Assembly: GCF_023973825.1 (NCBI RefSeq) | Contig: NC_090124.1 | Location: 712,501 to 776,500, forward strand | DNA from: Plasmodium brasilianum | Lineage: Eukaryota > Apicomplexa > Aconoidasida > Haemosporida > Plasmodiidae | DNA: 64,000 nucleotides | Direction: 5' to 3' | Part shown: positions 12,074 to 27,800 of the stretch, one piece after another | Numbering within the stretch: position 1 is the first letter of the stretch | Layout of the letters: each line of letters opens with the position of its first letter | Position numbers and translations under genes: made by a program | The notes under the pieces: generated by a model | Told to the model about the DNA's origin: nothing | The model's database searches: none | The model's input: only the letters and a program-made list of their open reading frames with translations

Positions 12074-13273
12074 TTTTTATGATTTTAAATTAAAAAAGAA
12101 TATACTATTTATTTGTAAATATTAAAAATGTGTTTATTATATACACAGAATATATTTTTGAAGTATATATAAAATTTTTTTTTTATTTTAAAATAGTGTT
12201 AAAAGAAAGAAATTTACTTTTTTTTTTTTTATTTGATTTAAAATAAATAAAACTTTTTGTATTTATAAAATTTAAATATAAAGAATACATATATATGTAT
12301 AAAAATATTTAAATTAAAAAAAAAAATATAAAATACTATTTTTGTTTAACACAAAATGGCAATAAATTTATGACCAAGTCGTGATAATATAATGGTGAAT
12401 ATAATGTAAATTTCTTGCACATAAATTATGATATATATATTTAAAATTATATTATGGTTAAATTTTTTATATTTTTATAAAATATATATTTTTTCACAAT
12501 TTATATTCTCTAGATAGCTTTGAGAACATAGTATTTTATTTTTTTTTTTCGCTATATATTTTTTCAATGGATAAAATAAATACTGGTGTTTAGAGGGGTG
12601 AACCCGAATATGGAAATATCTAGTATATTTTAATGATGGCAAATAATCATGTATAAAATTTTTTTAAAATTGTTTAAGATTTGAATTAGGAACATTATGA
12701 ACATACGGTTATTTCACGTACAATAAAATATAAGAAAGTAGACTTTTTTCTTAATTTTTGCAAGTTAACAATTGTTCATATAACTTTTCATTTAAATGTT
12801 TAAAAATGATATATTTTTATATATACATAATATAATATTTTACACGCACATTTTTTTATTGTAAATATAAGATTTCTATGAGCACATACATTTATTTATA
12901 TATATACATATATATATAGGTGGATATGCTATCATTTTCGCTCTAATTTTTTTTTTTTATTAAATATATACATATATATACACTTTTTTAACCTTTAATA
13001 ATTTTTGAAATTAATCATTTTTCATGTGTTTGCTTCGAGAGATACAATTTTTTCCATTAATTTAAATATATTAACATAATATACAAAAAATGCAATAAAA
13101 AAAAATTAAAAGCAAAATAATCAACAGGAACTTATTACTATTTTTTATTCTTTTGAAACAAAACTTTCTTTTTAAAATAAATGTATAAATTTTTTTAAAA
13201 AACATAAAATATTAAGATAAATATCAAATTCTTTTATATATTTATATTCTTCTTTAATTTAAAATCATAAAAA
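12074..13273. promoter_or_regulatory. Bidirectional EF-1alpha promoter region
   Basis: The only DNA between the two divergent start codons, about 1.2 kb, extremely AT-rich with poly(T) and ATATAC runs. It must carry the 5' UTRs and promoters of both genes. The homologous EF-1alpha intergenic region of Plasmodium is known to act as a strong constitutive bidirectional promoter. I can see no defined TATA box or factor site, only short palindrome-like ATATATGTATAT elements near 12290 and 12900-12980. Confidence 0.85.
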
Positions 13274-14605
13274 ATGGGAAAGGAAAAAACACATATCAAC
13301 TTAGTCGTCATTGGCCATGTCGATAGTGGTAAATCAACAACTACTGGCCACATTATTTACAAATTGGGAGGTATAGATAGGAGAACGATTGAAAAATTCG
13401 AAAAAGAATCAGCTGAAATGGGTAAGGGAAGTTTCAAGTACGCGTGGGTGTTAGATAAACTTAAAGCTGAGAGAGAAAGAGGTATAACTATTGATATCGC
13501 GTTATGGAAGTTTGAAACACCAAGGTACTTTTTTACAGTTATTGATGCACCAGGGCATAAGGATTTTATCAAAAATATGATTACAGGTACATCACAAGCA
13601 GATGTTGCTTTGTTAGTTGTTCCAGCTGAAGTAGGTGGATTTGAAGGTGCATTTTCCAAAGAAGGTCAAACGAAAGAACATGCGTTGTTAGCATTTACCT
13701 TAGGTGTAAAGCAAATTGTTGTTGGTGTTAATAAGATGGATACTGTTAAATATTCAGAAGATAGGTATGAAGAAATTAAGAAAGAAGTAAGAGATTATTT
13801 AAAGAAAGTGGGTTATCAAGCAGATAAAGTGGATTTCATTCCAATATCTGGCTTTGAAGGTGATAACTTAATTGAAAAGTCAGATAAAACACCATGGTAT
13901 AAGGGAAGAACACTTATTGAAGCATTAGATACTATGGAGCCACCTAAAAGACCATTTGACAAGCCATTAAGAATCCCTCTTCAAGGTGTGTATAAAATTG
14001 GTGGTATTGGTACTGTTCCAGTTGGTAGAGTTGAAACAGGTATATTAAAAGCAGGTATGGTGTTAAACTTTGCTCCCTCAGCTGTTGTATCCGAATGTAA
14101 ATCAGTTGAAATGCATAAGGAAGTGTTAGAAGAAGCAAGACCAGGTGATAACATTGGTTTTAATGTTAAGAACGTATCAGTAAAGGATATTAAAAGAGGA
14201 TATGTTGCTTCAGACACTAAGAATGAACCAGCGAAAGGATGTGCAAAATTTACGGCACAGGTTATTATATTAAATCACCCTGGAGAAATTAAAAATGGGT
14301 ATACACCTGTGTTAGATTGTCATACATCTCATATATCGTGCAAATTTGTAAATATCGATTCGAAAATAGATAAACGTTCGGGAAAAGTTGTTGAAGAGAA
14401 TCCTAAGGCTATTAAATCAGGGGACTCAGCTTTAGTTAGTTTGGAACCAAAAAAACCTATGGTTGTTGAAACATTTACAGAATATCCACCATTAGGAAGA
14501 TTTGCAATTAGAGATATGAGACAAACAATTGCTGTTGGAATTATCAAAGCAGTAGAGAAGAAGGAGCCAGGTGCCGTATCTGCCAAAGCACCGGCAAAGA
14601 AATAA
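13274..14605 (+). CDS. EF-1alpha: Translation elongation factor 1-alpha (copy B)
   Basis: The protein is the same 443 aa as the minus-strand copy at 10742-12073, with P-loop [13 protein letters not shown] and NKMD. One exon; the start follows an A-rich context (ATCATAAAAA then ATG) shared with the other copy. PK5 lies downstream on the same strand, 0.84 kb away. The sequence after the stop diverges at once from that of the other copy, so the two transcripts have different 3' UTRs and could be told apart there. Confidence 0.99.
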   Translation: MGKEKTHINLVVIGHVDSGKSTTTGHIIYKLGGIDRRTIEKFEKESAEMGKGSFKYAWVLDKLKAERERGITIDIALWKFETPRYFFTVIDAPGHKDFIKNMITGTSQADVALLVVPAEVGGFEGAFSKEGQTKEHALLAFTLGVKQIVVGVNKMDTVKYSEDRYEEIKKEVRDYLKKVGYQADKVDFIPISGFEGDNLIEKSDKTPWYKGRTLIEALDTMEPPKRPFDKPLRIPLQGVYKIGGIGTVPVGRVETGILKAGMVLNFAPSAVVSECKSVEMHKEVLEEARPGDNIGFNVKNVSVKDIKRGYVASDTKNEPAKGCAKFTAQVIILNHPGEIKNGYTPVLDCHTSHISCKFVNIDSKIDKRSGKVVEENPKAIKSGDSALVSLEPKKPMVVETFTEYPPLGRFAIRDMRQTIAVGIIKAVEKKEPGAVSAKAPAKK

Positions 14606-15444
14606 AACTTTTATTCTTCATGTATTTTACTATTTATATTGATTACTGTTAAGAGGCTTTTATTTTATTATTTATTTTATATTGTATATTGTATATTTCA
14701 TATTTTTTTTTTTTTTTTTTTTTTTTGGTTTTAGCATATTTAGAATTATCTTGCTTAGAAAAATTTTACATTATTTTGTCGTTATGAGTAGTTTTATTAA
14801 TATATATATATTTATATGATTGTATATGTACCTATATATATATATAACATGAAAGTTTCATGATTATTGTAATATTACATTGTGAGTATTAACTTGTGAA
14901 AATTATGTTTATGAACAGTTCAGAAATTTTATTGGGAACTTTATTAATTTTGAATTTTAGCTAGTAAAAATATTTAAAAAAAAAAAAATTTATGGGTTTT
15001 TTTATGAAAAAGATGTGGCAAAAAAAAAAATAAGAAAAAGAAGAAAAAGAAAAAAAAAAAAGAAAAAGAAGAAAAAGAAGAAAAAGAAAAAAGAAAAAAA
15101 AGAAAAAAAAGAAAAAAAAGAAAAAAATATCATTTAAATAATTCGTTACATATTTGTGTGTAAATATATATTTTATTTTAAGTTCTGACTAAATAACATA
15201 GCATAGTCAAAAAAAAAAAAAAATAGGAAGAAAATAAAAAAAATGTAGGAAAATATATTGGTTTGTTTTATTTAATTTTCGTGCTCGGATGTATTACAAT
15301 GCAATAAGTTTTTCTTTATATATATTTTTTTTATTAGAAAGGCATTGTTTTAATTTTTTTATATTTTATGCAATGATAATGTATGTATAGAACATATTTA
15401 AGAGTAAAAGCACAATATTTGTGATTTTTACTTGTAAACGAAAA
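14606..15444. other. Intergenic between EF-1alpha copy B and PK5
   Basis: Contains a T run at 14705-14726, A/G-rich (AAAAAGAAG)n DNA at 15015-15125, and poly(A) at 15210. Expected to include the EF-1alpha 3' UTR and the PK5 promoter and 5' UTR. No gene is visible. Confidence 0.6.
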
Positions 15445-17324
<1,880 letters not shown>

Positions 17325-18001
17325 CAGTATTTTATTATCCTTATATTCCTACATGTACACAACCAGATGGGTGATTCTTGTTAAATTAATTCGTTAAAAT
17401 GTGCGTATATTCATATGTATTTGCATATATATATGTGTGTTTATATGTGGAACCCATTTCTATCTTACAATTCAATCCTTTAATATGGCACATATTTACA
17501 CGTATATTATTTTTATGCATATACAGCATTTAACACATACATATATATATGTATATATATATATATACATAACATCCAAGATTTTTAAGTTTAATATTGT
17601 ACCCTTTTATAACTAATAAATTTTAAAATGTGTACGAATAAACACCTCAGTATTATATTTCTTAAAATTGCACTTATAATAATCGTCAGTAAGGCACTTT
17701 ATATGTTAGCATGTAAAACATAATAATTATAAAATAATTACCATTCAGTATGTATATTAGAAAATAGAAGAAAGGGGTGAGCCAAAATACGTCATTATTA
17801 TATCTTCATTTTGATAATATGCTATTGTGCGCTGATTTCGATTTTTCTCTTACGAATTAAAGCGTCAACTGAAAAATAGAAAAAACAGCGATAATAACAA
17901 AATAAAAATACGTAAAAAGAAGTAAAAAAATGTAAAAAGAAGTATAACAAAATTAAGCTAAATGATAAAATATAAAATAATACAATGTAAGAGTTAAATT
18001 A
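17325..18001. other. Intergenic downstream of PK5
   Basis: AT-rich spacer with TATG/CATA repeats at 17400-17570. It should hold the PK5 3' UTR and possibly the promoter of the small candidate gene at 18002. Nothing else is seen. Confidence 0.55.
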
Positions 18002-18373
18002 ATGAATAACCAATGTGAATTTTATCCTAGTGCAAACATTGTACATCATGATAAGCCTTACATAATATGACGAAATGTGGAATAATAATATTAATGAAGC
18101 GTAAACAATTAATTTTTACGTCCTTTTATTTACTATTTCCTATTAAATGGCATTGAAGATTTGCAGTTCATTTACAATGAACACATCCATCTGTTATTAA
18201 ACGATGTTACCGCATTAGCCGTTTTAAAAAGAATAAAAGATGAGGTGGAGGGTATTATTCCTTCTCTGTTTTTACCCGTTTTTGAGTTTATATATAATTT
18301 TAAATCAATGTATGTTTATAAATTAAATATTTCTAAAAGATGTTATAGTAAAGTTCTCTACGAATTAATGTAA
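18002..18373 (+). CDS. Probable small two-exon gene of unknown function
   Basis: I recognise no family. Exon 2 (about 18167-18373) is clearly protein-like and less AT-rich than its surroundings, reading LLLNDVTALAVLKRIKDEV and then GIIPSLFLPVFEFIYNFK before the stop. A plausible first exon, 18002-18040, reads MNNQCEFYPSANI and ends at a GTACAT donor. Joining it to the acceptor TTTGCAG at 18166 keeps phase 0 and gives 81 aa. An alternative acceptor (TTGAAG) lies 8 nt upstream, so the exact junction is uncertain. The product looks like a small alpha-helical protein without signal or membrane span. It converges on the ARK3 3' end. Confidence 0.45.
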
Positions 18374-18890
18374 TTTAATCAACGCTTATATCTTTTTCCA
18401 ATATATTGATAATGAATACGAAAATTTTAATAAAGTGATATTTTTCTAAGGATAAAACAGAAAAACGGAAAAGCGGAAAAACGAAAAAGCGCAAGAACGA
18501 AATAGCAGAAAAACAAAATAGCAAAACACAGTGAACAGTTACATAAAATTTAATTAGACACAAATGATTTTAACCGTGTTTGTCATTTTCATTTTACTTC
18601 TTTAAGATTAGCAAAAAGGAAAGTAAAATATACCTTCATATATATACATACACATAATATAATTTGATGCTGTAGGAATAATAATAAATATTTCAATACA
18701 TAAAAACAAAACGGAAAAACGAAAAAATTAAAATCATACGTAAGTTGTACATAAATTACATACAAATAATTTTTTTTTTTTTTTTCCACGCATATTTTAA
18801 ATTATGAACTTAAAAATTAAAGATCTCCCAAATAAATATATTAGAAAAAAAAAAATTGTTCTCCTACTTTTTTCTATAATTCATTTTAAA
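18374..18890. other. Intergenic between convergent genes
   Basis: The 3' flank of both the small candidate gene (plus) and the ARK3-like gene (minus). AT-rich with (ACGGAAAAACG)-like A-rich repeats at 18450-18530 and a T run at 18768-18785. No gene is seen. Confidence 0.55.
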
Positions 18891-21800
18891 TTAATTTCGA
18901 TTATTTTGTGTAATAGGTAATGCTGGGTTTGCAAATATGTTTTTTGCGCGTTCATTTAAAGACATTTTTATTTCTGTTAATTCATTGTCGTCAAATTGCA
19001 TCTTATGAGTTTTTTCTGCCTTTCTAATAACTACATTAATTCCTTTGTCATTACAGTTTAACAATTTCTTCACACAATATGTTTTATTATCCATTGTACT
19101 GTTAGACATACATCTAACATTTCTAATTTGACGGTGAGGGTATGGCGGGTTAGTTGTTTTTTCGGCATAAGTACATTTTCTATAATAATAGTTATTATTC
19201 CTATCACTGCAGTTCCTATCACTCACATGCCCATTATCGCTATTCCTGTCTCCCTCACCATTGTTGTTACCACTTTTTACCTGTTTTTTATTGGAGCAGC
19301 TATTGTATAATAAACATCCTAACACGTTATTATCAGGTACATTTCCAGAATTTTCTATACTTGAGCTATTTTTTCTTTTTACAAAGTCGCCATTAATACA
19401 GTTGGATGATGATTTAGAAACAACCACCTGCTCCCCTTTATTTAAATTATCTATATCAGGTTTGTTATAAACACTTTTCTTTGTATGATAATTGGCCGTA
19501 TAGGATCTAGCGTTTTCTTTTTCCACATTTTTATGATGAATATACCTAATATTTTTTTCGTTCCTTAGGAAACAATTTTTTTTTGCCACATTATATACTT
19601 CGTTATTTGCTATGCAAGAATATACTTTGCAATTTTTCTCACTATAATTACCTGAACATTTTTTTACATTTCTTTGTTTTAATAACGTGCTTGAATCTAT
19701 GCATTTATTAAAACTGCCATTAATACCGCTACCATTTCTGCCGTCATTGCACTTATTGGTAGGACCCCCTTCACATTTTTGTTCTTCTTCTATTTCTCTC
19801 GTATTACTTACTCGAGAAACCTTGGTTACACTATTACCCTCATACATTTTCATTATGGCCTCCTTTTTATCCTTATTCAAAAATGTAGATATAGGTGAAC
19901 AGGGTAATACAATATTACACGAAGAAGCATCATTATTAGTACTAGTTTTAAAATACGGTTTCATTTTCGCTTTCGTTTTCGTATCATATATATTTTGATA
20001 ATTTTGCATAATATTCTTCTTAATATTTCTATTATGATGATTCATGCACACATCAATAATACACATGTTACTTTTTTTTAAATTAGTTAAACGAAATTTT
20101 TGTTTCTCATTCACAAACATTGTATTACCGTTTTGTATATGCGGAAAACTCGATTTCACATCAAAATAATTCTCTGGTTCCATATTCATCAATTTATTAC
20201 ATAATGTATCATTTTTCATTATCTCTTCACTTGCCTTAACTATATCAACGCTGCTAACCTGTTGAACCCTTTCTGTTTTATCAGAACTAGAAGTGACACA
20301 TCCCAAATTGTTAAAAGAAAGATGATTCAAAATGTATTGTTCAATAATATTTAATTCCTTTTCATCAAATGTATTAGATAAACTTGCCTTCAATTCCCCT
20401 TTCATTTCTTTTCTTATGCACATGAAATATTTCTTAAAAAGTTCATATAAATGCTTATTATTGTTTTTATCAAAATTAAAAGGATCATCACAATCTGTAT
20501 TACTTAGTTTCCTTAAGTCTTCTATGTTACTACAGTTGTTTTTCTTACCGCAATACATATCATATTTGTCGTTAATTTCTCTGCTCCTGTTATCACCAGC
20601 GTAGATATAGCTAGAATTAATTTTAGGATTATCATCAACAGTAGCACCTTCTTCAAAGTAAGCCATTTCATCATACTCATTAACATCAGAGTTGATCTTA
20701 TACTTATTATTATTGTGTATGTTACTGTCGTACTTTTCATTAATATTGTCCTGTTCTCCTTTTCCTATACTGTTGTACACATTTTTCTTATTCAAATTTA
20801 AGAGCTTATTTTGTAATTCTTCATCACATGTTATCTTAAAAAATGAATTTTCATTTTTCTTAACTGACCCTTTTTGCCCTAATAAATCTTTACTATACTC
20901 TTTTTTACTACTAGTAACAATACACTTAGATATATGAAATTTTGTATCTAATGGTACAGAATTTTGTCTTTTCGAAGTAACGTTATTTGATTTCTTATAC
21001 TCAAAATTGGTAATCAAACTATTTTTGTTTTTTAATTCACCACTTGGCGAAGTAGAATACTTATTATTTGAGTACCTATTTTTACTTTCTAAAATTCTAC
21101 TTGACGTTTCAAACGTATTTACATTTCTAGCTATCTCATTATTTTCGCCACATTTTTTATCTGTTATATCCTTTGATTTTTTGCATATAATTGTGTCTAC
21201 CTTACTTTTAATATTCAAAACGTTTACACTTTTGTAAAACGGTATATTTGTGTACACTATGTCCCGTTTGCTACTACCTCCGCATTTACTGCCCCATTTT
21301 CCTCCACACTTACAGTCACAGTTATCTTCACAGTTACAGCTATAGTTACTTGCACATTTACCGTCATGTTTATGCTCATTAGCAGGACTACTCACATCCT
21401 TGTGCCTTAGTTTTTCTTTTTCCACTTTACTTCCTTCATTTAGCACTTCACCCCTTATACAGTCATTAATTTGTAATTCTTCATTATCATCACGTTTCCC
21501 CATTTTATCCATCGAATTATAAGAGATCAATAATTTTCCATCCGTAGGAACAAAACGGATATGCTTAGTTGTTTCACTTTTACTCCTAGCCAATAATTCT
21601 TTTGTCTTTACGTTTTTAGTACAGTATGTTTGTAAAATGGTCTCATTTTCACATTTTTGGGTATTCCTAGACAATATGTAATTTTTTTTCATTTTGGGCT
21701 CATTATTTTGTTTGTTAATAATTTGCTCTATACCACATTTTAGAGAAATTTCACTTACTGATCTTTTTCCCTCCTTTGAGTTCATCACCTTTGGACTTAT

Positions 21801-24800
21801 CACCTTTGCGCTCGTCACCTTTGGGTTCGTCAATTTTGGGTTCGTAACTTTGGGGCTCATAACTTTGGGGCTCGTAACTTTGGGGCTCGTCACTCTTGAA
21901 TTTATGACCTTATCGTTCTTGGTGTTACAAAACATTTTTTTATTTTGGCATAAAATAGAATGATATTTTTCATTATACAAATCTGAGTACATAATTTCTT
22001 GTTTGTTCTCCTGCTGACGTACTGTTTGTACTTTACTTAGTACTGAATATTCCTTCTCTTTTTTTATCTTTTCTATTTTACTTTTTAGGTATTGTTTGAT
22101 TTTTGAGTTCTTTATATTATTTGTGAGTATTATTTTTCTGTTACCTTGTAAAATATCCTCACCACTCTTACCCTCATCCTGTAAAGTGATACTTTGTGCA
22201 TCTGATGTGTCTAGGAAGTTCGTATCTAAATTAGTAATGTTTTCATTCGATAAGCAAATATTTTCATTATCTTGTCCAGTTTTACCCTTTACATCATCTG
22301 TTCCATTTGATATTATTCCTTTAATATCCTTTTTATTTAAAGGGCTTCCTACTATATCCCTACTATTATCTCTCTTATTATTTTTACTTAACTGTAAACT
22401 ATTAGATCTTTCCATGTTCAAATTTTTTTTTTCGCTCACGTGAACATTTTTCTTCTGTCTCGGTGAAACTATTTTACCTTGTCTCATGATTCTGTCATCC
22501 CATGGTTTTTTATTCTTATTATCATTTTTATTACTAATTTTATTACTATTTTTATTTCTATTATTATTATTACTACTATCATTTTTATTATTACTATCAT
22601 TTTTATTATTACTATCAATTTTATTATTACTATCATTTTTATTATTACTATCATTTTTATTATTATTATCATTTTTATTATTACTATCAATTTTATTATT
22701 ACTATCATTTTTATTATTACTATCATTTTTATTATTATTATCATTTTTATTATTACTATCATTTTTATTATTACTATCATTTTTATTATTACTATCATTT
22801 TTATTACTACTATCATTTTTATTATTACTATCATTTTTATTATTACTATCATTTTTATTATTACTATCATTTTTAATATTATTTCTATTTTCTTTATCTA
22901 GTTCGCCCTTCCTTCTGTTGAGTAATATGATACCATTCATACCTTTACTTGAAACTGTCTTTTTTAATGTACAAAACATATCCTTCTTCTCAGCATGAAT
23001 TTCCCCCATTCCACCATTAACTTTTCCTCTTTGATCAGCTTCATTTAATTTACTCTCTTCTTTTATATCTTTAAAAATTTTTGAAACATTATTGACAATA
23101 TTATATTTTGGTAACCTGGTTAACATGCTACCTTCTGTATACTTCTTATGTACTCCTCCATCATTTCTTGTCATAGTACTGTTCTGTTCATCCAATTTCT
23201 TTTCTGAAGCAAAAGGTTTCATAGCAAGGCTAGTTTTCAATGAAGTAATTCTTTTACTCACGAATGGGGAAGTCTTTTTATTGCAAGTGTTGTTAGCAGT
23301 CGGCCTGCTACTACAATCTTTTTGAGTGCTACTAATGTTATTGCCATCTCTTTTAGATGTAGAACTGTTACTTCCATCTCTTTTAGCTGTAGAAATGTTA
23401 CTGCCATCTCTTCTAGATGTAGAACTGTTACTTCCATCTCTTTTAGCTGTATAAATGTTACTGCCAACTCTTCTAGATGTAGAACTGTTACTTCCATCTC
23501 TTTTAGCTGTATAAATGTTACTGCCAACTCTTCTAGATGTAGAACTGTTACTTCCATCTCTTTTAGCTGTATAAATGTTACTGCCATCTCTTCTTGCAGT
23601 AGAAGTGCTACTGCCATCTCTTTTAGCTGTAGAAATGTTACTACCATCTCTTCTAGCGGTAGAAGTGCTACTGCCAGCTCTATTGGCGGTGAGTATGCTA
23701 CCATTACTTTTAGCAGCTATCCTATTACTACTACTTCTAACTGTAGAAGTGTAACTACTACCCCTTTTAGTGGTAGCCGTGTTAATATTACCCCTTTTAG
23801 CCGTTTCAGTATAACTACCACCTTTTTTAGCAGTATCCGTGTTACTACCACCCCTTTTAGCAGTATCCGTGTTACTACCACCCCTTTTAGGGGTAGTCGC
23901 AATACTGCTGGCGCTGACACCCCTTCTATTTCTACCTATACTGTTATTGCACACATTACCATATTTTGATATTTTAAAGACACCTTTGTTAATATGCACA
24001 TTGCTGTTCACCTTAGAAATATTCTTACATCCATTTCCTACATTAAATGCAACTTCAGATAAACTTCTGTTAGTTAGACTTTTTTTCACATTTGTTTTAC
24101 ATGCAGTTTTTTGAAGAATTCCTTTTTTATATAATTTACTTCCACCTTTTTCTACCTCCTCGGTTAGAACATTATTTAATTTATTTTTCTGAGTTATTGA
24201 CCTTAATTGTATATTTGATATTTTATAAGACATATCCTTCTTCGAATGTAAAGATATATTACCCTTCTTCTTATTTACCTTCATACATTCATGGTCATAA
24301 TATAAATCTCCTATATCATTTGAACTTTGTAGAGCCATAAAAGTTACCTTGTTATTAAAAGCTAGTACTCCAAAAGGATCTGTGCTTTTTTCATCATCTT
24401 TTATTATTTTATTATTATGTGCATTATCCTTTTGATATTTATCTTTTTTATGAATACTATATGTAATGTCCATCTTACCTACAGTGTCTTCATAACTACT
24501 CATGCAGTTCTTTGGATCCTTGTAATCATTCCTTATTCGTTTTAAAAAATTTTTATATCCCAATTCAGCTGTTCTATTTCTCTTGTATTCTTTGCAAAGA
24601 TATCTGTCACTCGAATTATCCGAATTAGAGGAACTTAATGTATTCCCGCTAACATGGAATAATTTATTTCCCCCTTTATTATGATCATTGTCACAATCAC
24701 TATCACCACCTTTGCTATTACCAATGCTGTTATTATCACTATTGCTACTACCAGTGCTACTACTACCACCGCTTATATTACCATCCTTGTCATTCACCAA

Positions 24801-27800
24801 GGAACCCACATTAGCAATACTGCTCGAATTAATTGTTTTCTTATTCGGTGTAATAAAATCCGGGGTTATCCTCGTTTTGGCATTTACAGGACTAACATTA
24901 ACAATTTCCTGTTTTAACTCCAAAAATGTTTTCTCCTTTTTGTATTTATTCATGAAATAATTCTGTTCATTCGTTACTCCTTTTTCAATATTAACTAGTT
25001 TATCATCTAAAAGTTTTTCATCACACACGTTAGAATATACATTCTTCCTCATTTTTGACATGCTCTTATTATTATATAAGAAATCCTTACTTCGATACAA
25101 CTTATATTCACACGCATCATGAGAAGAATTACTTATACTATTGAATCTCGTCCTATATACCATATTTTGAAAATTTACATCTGTAAGTTTTTTATCAAAT
25201 TTAATCGTGCTATTTGTCTTACCATTGACATTCCTTGTGTAACTCTTAAATTCAGTATCCCTACTATCCCTGCTATTCCTACTATCCCTACTGTCCCTTT
25301 TGCTATTATTTTCATTGACGCTTCTAACCTTTTCATCCATATTTTTTCCACTTTGAACATTCAAACGATCCTTACTACTTAGTATATAATTGTCTTCACT
25401 TGTTACACTTTTCCTATTTTCAATATCATACAGAAGTTTTTTATTTTTTATATTTAGATATAATTTATTTATTTTTTGTATATACTTATCATACAAACTT
25501 CCCCCATCTAAATTGTACACATTATTGCGTATACTATCTTCAGTATAATATGTTTTATCATTAATATTTTCCTTACTTTCAGTAACTATTTCTTTTCTCT
25601 TCTTTTTTAATGCACTCCCTTTGCAATTATCTCTTCCTGTAACAAGCTTTTCTTTACTATAAAATTTTCCAGAATTCATTTTTATTAAAATTGTATCTAC
25701 GCTTCTGTCAATTAAGTCGTCTTTATTCTTTCCTTTAAAACAATTGTTTTCCTCCAGAGTTCTTCGTCTCATTTTTTCTAAATTATACGTAGATTTGTCC
25801 TTGATCCTTCTTGCTTGCATCCCTTCTAAATCCCCAGATTCTCCTTCAATTTGGTCAAATTTCTTTGCGTTTTTGTGAATATTTCTTATGTTTTTAATGA
25901 TGTAATTGGTATGATCTCTTCCGCCTCCAATATCGCCGCTATTTCTGAAGCTAATCCTATTTTTTTTATTTATCACTTCTTCTTCTGTAGATTTATTCAT
26001 ATGATGCAAAGTTTTGTCATTTAACAGTTCATTACTGTTTTCCCCTATAACTTCAAATTTTTCCTTGTCGCTGTTCCTTAAATGCCAATCATTAGTCGTC
26101 TTCTTATGTAAGGATCTGTCTTTCAGTTCTAGGTTTATTTTGTTAGAACTATTTTTACTTAATAATTCTTTTTTCTTTTCCTTAATAACATAAATTGGTA
26201 TATAGGATTTGTCTACTTTGTTAAATCCTTCAGTTTTTTGACTTAATTTATAGTTCCCTTCGATGGATGTGTTATTAATATTCTTGTTATCATTATTTTC
26301 TCCGCTTTTTATTACTCCCAAGATTTCATTAATTTCGCTAACCTTGTCAATTTGGCCAATTTGCTCAACTTTGCCAATTTCATCAATTTTATCATTTTGC
26401 TTATGTTCTCCCTTATTACCTTTATAAACATCCACCGCGCTGTTAAATATTACATCCTCACCAGCACCTACACTTGTTGTTACTTCTACAATTGTAAAAT
26501 ATTCACTTCGAGTATTCATATTTTCTCCTTCGCAAGGTATTTTACTACCATTTTCTAACGTGTCCATATGTAGAGATAAATTTAATGTAGAACAATTTTT
26601 ACATAAATCATACTTATCACAAGAACGATATTCATTTTCGCTTTCAGATAACTTGTCATCATTTTTTTTTAATGTTTCTGACTGCATATCAACATCATCT
26701 AACTTTACATTTACAGTATTATCAAGGATGTGATCCCCTTTTTTGTTTAAAATTTTTTCACATAATACTTCTTCCTTTAGCATATTAATATTTGACTTTC
26801 TTTCATTTTTCTTCATCTCGTTGTAAACAATGCAAGCGTCTTCATATTCCTTCGTGTCTGCTTCTAAACTGATGGCAGAACAGCTCTTTTTTCTTTCTTC
26901 TGTTATAATTACTGAATGGGCCTTTTCGTCTATGAAATTTTTTAGGCTCAGTTTATTATCCCTTTCACTGCTACTGTCATTGCTACTTCTACTACTTCTA
27001 ATGCTACCACCACTGTCATTTCTATTACCACTAACAGAACCCACAACAGAATCGCGACAACCAGCGTTCGTCTTAGATGTAGACCGTCCACTGTTTGCTT
27101 GTACCATATCACCCATAATTTTAGAAGTGCAATAAAAAGATTCATTTGCAATGTTGAAATTTTCATTTTCCTCAGAATGATTATCATATTTATCCTTATT
27201 AAATATGTCTTCATTTCGGGATAACATTTTGTCACTCTCGCTATGCCCCAATATGGCACTCTCGTTACTTACTGTACATTTTTCTTCGACTATTTTCACA
27301 TTTCCCAAATCTTTCCTTTCATCTATTTTTAAAGGGGTAGTTTCCTCCCTTTTATAGTTTTCCTCCTTCTCTGCACCTTTAGACACGTATTGGGGATCCT
27401 CATACTTTTCCTTTAAAAATCCCATTCTCCACTTTCCCTTATGTTCTAGTTTGCCCACTTTTTCGTATGACTCCGCTAATTCATTCCAATTTCTATTTAC
27501 AGACGAATCACTTAGTTGAGAAATAAAAACATCGGATTCACGTGAACTAAGATCATCCGAACTGGAAGCATTTTCTTCATTGGTGTAAAAATTTTCTACT
27601 TCTAAATAATCTGCCAACCTTTGTTGTGTTTCTAAAATTAATGAATCGATATTCTCGCTATTATTTTCATGATCATCTTTGTCTAATTTACTTCTATTTC
27701 CAGTAGCGTAATAATTTAAAGAGGAATTTAAACTTCTTCTAGAAAAACACTGTGTCTTAATCAAAGTACTTATAAAATTAAAATCATCTCTTTTGTCTAC

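Larger units (their letters stand above)
10742..14605. repeat. Inverted repeat: two near-identical EF-1alpha arms of about 1.36 kb around a unique centre
   Basis: The arms are about 10742-12105 and 13242-14605. The coding sequences match wherever I compared them, including start, GTPase region, middle and 3' end. Identity runs about 30 nt upstream of each ATG with a single C/T difference and stops at the stop codon (AATAAAAC after one copy, AATAAGAT after the other). The 1.2-kb centre is not repeated. Such tightly bounded identity is the usual mark of ongoing gene conversion. Confidence 0.9.

Noticed and set aside
22479..22998. Ile/Leu-rich plus-strand frames of 128-170 codons
   Set aside because: Antisense readings of the NDSNNK coding repeat of the giant kinase, whose period is a multiple of three.
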